From Hymenobacter sp. DG01 (lineage in GTDB: Bacteria > Bacteroidota > Bacteroidia > Cytophagales > Hymenobacteraceae): 64,000 nt of DNA. Positions 61,529 to 64,000 of this stretch are shown here, piece after piece (position 1 is the first letter of the stretch; the number at the start of each line of letters is the position of its first letter). The translations under genes were made by a program, and so were the position numbers. The stretch covers positions 62,001 to 126,000 of the forward strand of contig NZ_CP040936.1 of the NCBI RefSeq assembly GCF_006352025.1. Direction: 5' to 3'. The notes under the pieces were generated by a model, which saw nothing but the letters and a program-made list of their open reading frames with translations, had not been told where the DNA came from and did no database searches.

Positions 61529-61717
61529 GAACGAAGTAGAATTAGTGAATGGATGACAGGTTTAAGGTGGTTGGCCTATATAGGCTGAGGTAGATACGAG
61601 GTGACGGGCCGCCCGGGCTTTACCTCAGCAGTAATTAATTTCCTTTTAATGCTATTTGCTTGTCAGGGCTATTTCTGAGGCATAAAGCCAAAAAAATACA
61701 CCCACCGCCCTACGCAA

Positions 61718-61749
61718 AACGGCCTGTCAAGCGTGCTTGACAGGCCGTT
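61718..61749 (-). terminator. Terminator after the GNAT-nitrilase gene
   Basis: A 15-bp perfect stem (AACGGCCTGTCAAGC and its complement) with a 2-base gap, followed on the minus strand by TTTTGCG. It is 22 bases after the stop codon. Confidence 0.75.
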
Positions 61750-61771
61750 GAAGGTAAAGAGAAGGGTAGGC

Positions 61772-63475
61772 TTAGCCGGCGGCTACTGCCTTGCGGCGAC
61801 TGGTGCTTTTCTGCACGCGCTCCTCGCCCTGGGCCAGCAGCTCGTCGTCGCGCTCGGTCTTCTTCCAGCTCAGCGAGTACAGGTCCTTGCGCCGGTCGCG
61901 GAGGTTACGCACGGCTCCGCTAGTGTTCAGGTCCTTGAGCAGGTCCAGGTCTAGGTCCGCAATCAGGGTCATTTCCGTGTTCGGCGTCGCCTCGGCCACG
62001 ATGGCATCGTGGGGGAAGGCAAAGTCGGAGGGGCTGAACACGGCACTCTGCGAGTACTGAATGTCCATGTTCTCTACGCGGGGCAGGTTGCCCACCGAGC
62101 CGGTAATGGCTACGTAGCACTCGTTTTCGATGGCCCGGGCCTGGGCGCAGAGGCGCACACGCTGGTAGGCGTTCTTGGTATCGGTCCAGAAGGGCACGAA
62201 CAGAATCTTCATGCCCTCATCCGACAACATGCGCGAGAGTTCGGGGAACTCCACGTCGTAGCAGATCAGGATGCCGATTTTACCGAAGTCCGTATCGAAG
62301 CAGCGAAGCTTGTCGCCGCCGCGCATACCCCAGTAGCTGGCCTCGTCGGGGGTTACGTGCAGCTTGTACTGCTCGTCCACGGTACCGTCGCGGCGGCAGA
62401 GGTAGCTTACGTTATAGAGCTTGCCATCATCGTAAAGCGGCATGGAGCCGGCAATTACGTTGATGTTGTAGCTCACGGCCAGCTCCATCATCTTGGTTTT
62501 GATGGGCTCGGTGAAGGCCGCCATCGAGCGGATAGCCACCGAGGGCGACTCCTCGTTGGTAAGCGCCATCATGGGTGCGTTGAAGAACTCCGGGAACAGT
62601 ACGCAGTCGGCCTTGTAGCCCGACACGGTGTCCACGAAGAACTCCATCTGCTGGAAAAAGTCTTCCAGGTTTTTGGTGGCCCGCATCTGCCACTGCACAA
62701 TGCCGATGCGCACGTTCGACTTCTGGTTGCCGATCAGCTTGTCCGATTCCTCATCGTAGTACACGTTGATCCACTCCAGCAGGGTAGCGTAGGCCTTCGA
62801 TTCGGAGTCGTAGGGCAGGTAGCCCCGGATGATTTTCCGGACGTGAAACTCGTTGGCGAGCTGGAAGGTGAGAATGGGGTCGGTAATTTCCTTGGCCCGC
62901 ACCATTTCCACGTACTTGGCCGGGGTCATTTCGTTGGCGTAGGCCGCGTAGCCCGGAATGCGCCCGCCGGCAACCATGGCCCGCAGGTTCAGGTTTTCGC
63001 AGAGCTCCTTGCGTGCATCGTAGAGGCGCCGGCCCAGGCGCAGCGAGCGGTATTCAGGGTCCACGAATACATCCACGCCGTAGAGAGTGTCGCCGTCGGG
63101 GTTGTGGGTGTTGAACTTGCCATGGCCGGTAATCTTGGCGTAGGTGTGCCGGTCGCCGAAATCGGAGTACTGCACGATGATGGCCAGGGCCGCGGCTACT
63201 ATCTGCCCGTTGTCTTCGATGCAGATCTGGCCCTCCGGGAATTTCTTCAGCAGGGCGTTGTACTCATCCTGCGCCCAAGATCCCTCCATATTGGAGTACA
63301 CCTTGTCCATGATTTCCTTCACGGCCTTAAAGTCGCCGCGCTTCAGCGTGCGCAGCACCAGTTTGTGAGCCGGAATGGCGGTAGGGGTCAGCAGCTCCGG
63401 GTTTTGGGGCATGCCGGGTAAGGTTTGTTTTTTGGCGTGGCTACCACTGGCCTTGCCGTTAGAACTCGTTGCCAT
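61772..63475 (-). CDS. GNAT acetyltransferase-like domain fused to a nitrilase-family hydrolase
   Basis: A cytosolic protein of 567 residues with two domains. Residues of about 35-225 are GNAT-like (HKLVLRTLKRGDFKAVKEIMDKVYSN, then YGVDVFVDPEYRSLRLGRRLYDARKEL with the acetyl-CoA loop). Residues of about 250-530 are a carbon-nitrogen hydrolase with the catalytic Glu in VLFPEFFNAP, Lys in YKLHVTPDEASYWG and Cys in GILICYDVEFPELSRML. The fusion is a known arrangement in bacteria, annotated as bifunctional, but its reaction is not known. An exact -7 promoter box lies at 63510-63517. Confidence 0.93.
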   Translation of the reverse strand: MATSSNGKASGSHAKKQTLPGMPQNPELLTPTAIPAHKLVLRTLKRGDFKAVKEIMDKVYSNMEGSWAQDEYNALLKKFPEGQICIEDNGQIVAAALAIIVQYSDFGDRHTYAKITGHGKFNTHNPDGDTLYGVDVFVDPEYRSLRLGRRLYDARKELCENLNLRAMVAGGRIPGYAAYANEMTPAKYVEMVRAKEITDPILTFQLANEFHVRKIIRGYLPYDSESKAYATLLEWINVYYDEESDKLIGNQKSNVRIGIVQWQMRATKNLEDFFQQMEFFVDTVSGYKADCVLFPEFFNAPMMALTNEESPSVAIRSMAAFTEPIKTKMMELAVSYNINVIAGSMPLYDDGKLYNVSYLCRRDGTVDEQYKLHVTPDEASYWGMRGGDKLRCFDTDFGKIGILICYDVEFPELSRMLSDEGMKILFVPFWTDTKNAYQRVRLCAQARAIENECYVAITGSVGNLPRVENMDIQYSQSAVFSPSDFAFPHDAIVAEATPNTEMTLIADLDLDLLKDLNTSGAVRNLRDRRKDLYSLSWKKTERDDELLAQGEERVQKSTSRRKAVAAG

Positions 63476-63509
63476 ATAAAATCAGAGGAGAATTTCGGGG
63501 AAAGCAGCG

Positions 63510-63517
63510 CAAAGATA
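63510..63517 (-). promoter_or_regulatory. Bacteroidota -7 promoter box for the GNAT-nitrilase gene
   Basis: TATCTTTG on the minus strand, followed by CGCT, an exact TAnnTTTG match 35-42 bases upstream of the ATG. No clear -33 element is seen. Confidence 0.65.
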
Positions 63518-63646
63518 CCGGTCAGTTGCCGGGCCGGGCGCTGGTCTTACGGCTGCACAACAACTTTGATGGCGAAAAGATCAAGTGTGAGCTAGGAAAT
63601 CCGCTAGATTCGAGCCGCCTTTAATGCAGCAGAGGCTACCCTTGCC

Positions 63647-64000
63647 ATGCCCGCTCCCCCTACGCTACCCGCGCCAATGTCCCTGCTAGGCTTCGCAGCT
63701 TTCTGGGCCGTAATCAGCTGGCTGTTGGCGCTAAACGGCTGGAGGCAGCTCGCGCAGCACTTCCGGGCCAGCACCACCCCACCGGAAAACGCGGCAACCT
63801 TCCGGATGCTGACTGCCTCGCTACGGCGAACGGATGATATCAGCTCCAAGGTAGATTACCGGGGCGTGCTGACGCTTTGCTGCAGTCCGGCCGGATTGGG
63901 CCTTGCCGTTCTGTTCCCCTTCCGCATTGGGCACCCACCACTACTTGTTCCATGGTCGGCTGTAGGTCCGGTCCAGTTGGAAACAGGCTGGTTTGGCAAC
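63647..64000 (+). CDS. Unknown membrane protein, N-terminal part
   Basis: A frame open to the right edge, 118 codons from ATG 63647 (a second ATG follows 10 codons on). It has one hydrophobic helix (LLGFAAFWAVISWLLALNGW near residues 13-32), a polar stretch, and FPFRIGHPPLLVPWSAVGPV near residues 92-112, which looks like a compact beta unit. Unlike the long opposite-strand reading, this frame has a membrane segment and normal composition. No family recognised; the end lies outside the window. Confidence 0.6.
   Translation, partial: MPAPPTLPAPMSLLGFAAFWAVISWLLALNGWRQLAQHFRASTTPPENAATFRMLTASLRRTDDISSKVDYRGVLTLCCSPAGLGLAVLFPFRIGHPPLLVPWSAVGPVQLETGWFGN

Noticed and set aside
62009..63421. Long plus-strand open frame of 470 codons opposite the GNAT-nitrilase gene
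   Set aside because: It lies wholly inside a gene with clear domains; such long antisense frames arise from GC-rich third positions. The same holds for 4101-5180, 5478-6596, 43639-44784 and 50882-52306.

Overview
The window looks like chromosome of a GC-rich member of the Bacteroidota, most likely Hymenobacter or a close relative (Hymenobacteraceae, Cytophagales). The grounds are a SusC/SusD pair, a complete alternative complex III (Act) operon joined to an aa3-type cytochrome oxidase, a type IX secretion sorting domain, GSCFA, DUF4394, DUF983 and DUF4350 proteins, starts that mostly lack a Shine-Dalgarno sequence, and several exact TAnnTTTG (-7) promoter boxes. The genus is inferred from gene content and style; no rRNA gene is present. 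I see no tRNA, rRNA, CRISPR array, prophage or intact insertion sequence.

Layout. 1-2013: the end of a SusC-like TonB-dependent transporter and its SusD-like lipoprotein. 2061-12535: mixed housekeeping and secreted proteins (CocE-type hydrolase, M14 metallopeptidase, a lysine-rich secreted protein, QueA, a lipoprotein methyltransferase, two odd lipoproteins with C-terminal membrane helices). 12547-21175, minus strand: PriA helicase, a YyaL-type thioredoxin-domain protein, a GSCFA protein with a very long disordered tail, and the ribosomal operon rpsF-rpsR-rplI. 21554-39298, plus strand: a respiratory island of about 18 kb with actABCDEF, coxB, coxA, ctaA (heme A synthase), ctaB/cyoE (heme O synthase), two subunit III-type proteins, subunit IV, SCO, DUF420, a small CxxC membrane protein and a DUF983 protein. 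It carries quinol:cytochrome c reductase, the terminal oxidase, heme O/A synthesis and probable copper assembly together. 39399-47172: a large NtrY-like sensor kinase and a 1281-residue probable outer-membrane protein. 47173-48456: a decayed patch with a MITE-like inverted-repeat element next to a secreted-protein gene broken by one in-frame amber codon. 48583-50688: a GH20 hexosaminidase. 50933-58830: a MoxR / DUF58 / DUF4350 / DUF4129 / membrane protein / SpoIIM cluster with a divergent RDD gene, holding a REP-like palindrome pair. 58922-64000: a second RDD protein, a tandem DUF4394 protein with a T9SS sorting tail, a GNAT-nitrilase fusion, and the start of an unknown membrane protein.

The best leads off the standard map are the REP pair at 52303-52403, the inverted-repeat element plus nonsense-broken gene at 47368-48456, the GSCFA protein with its histone-like tail, the hairpins placed between genes of the respiratory operon, and the small CxxC membrane protein in the oxidase assembly cluster. 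I found no clearly new multi-gene system. The MoxR-to-RDD cluster is the closest to a conserved but unexplained one.
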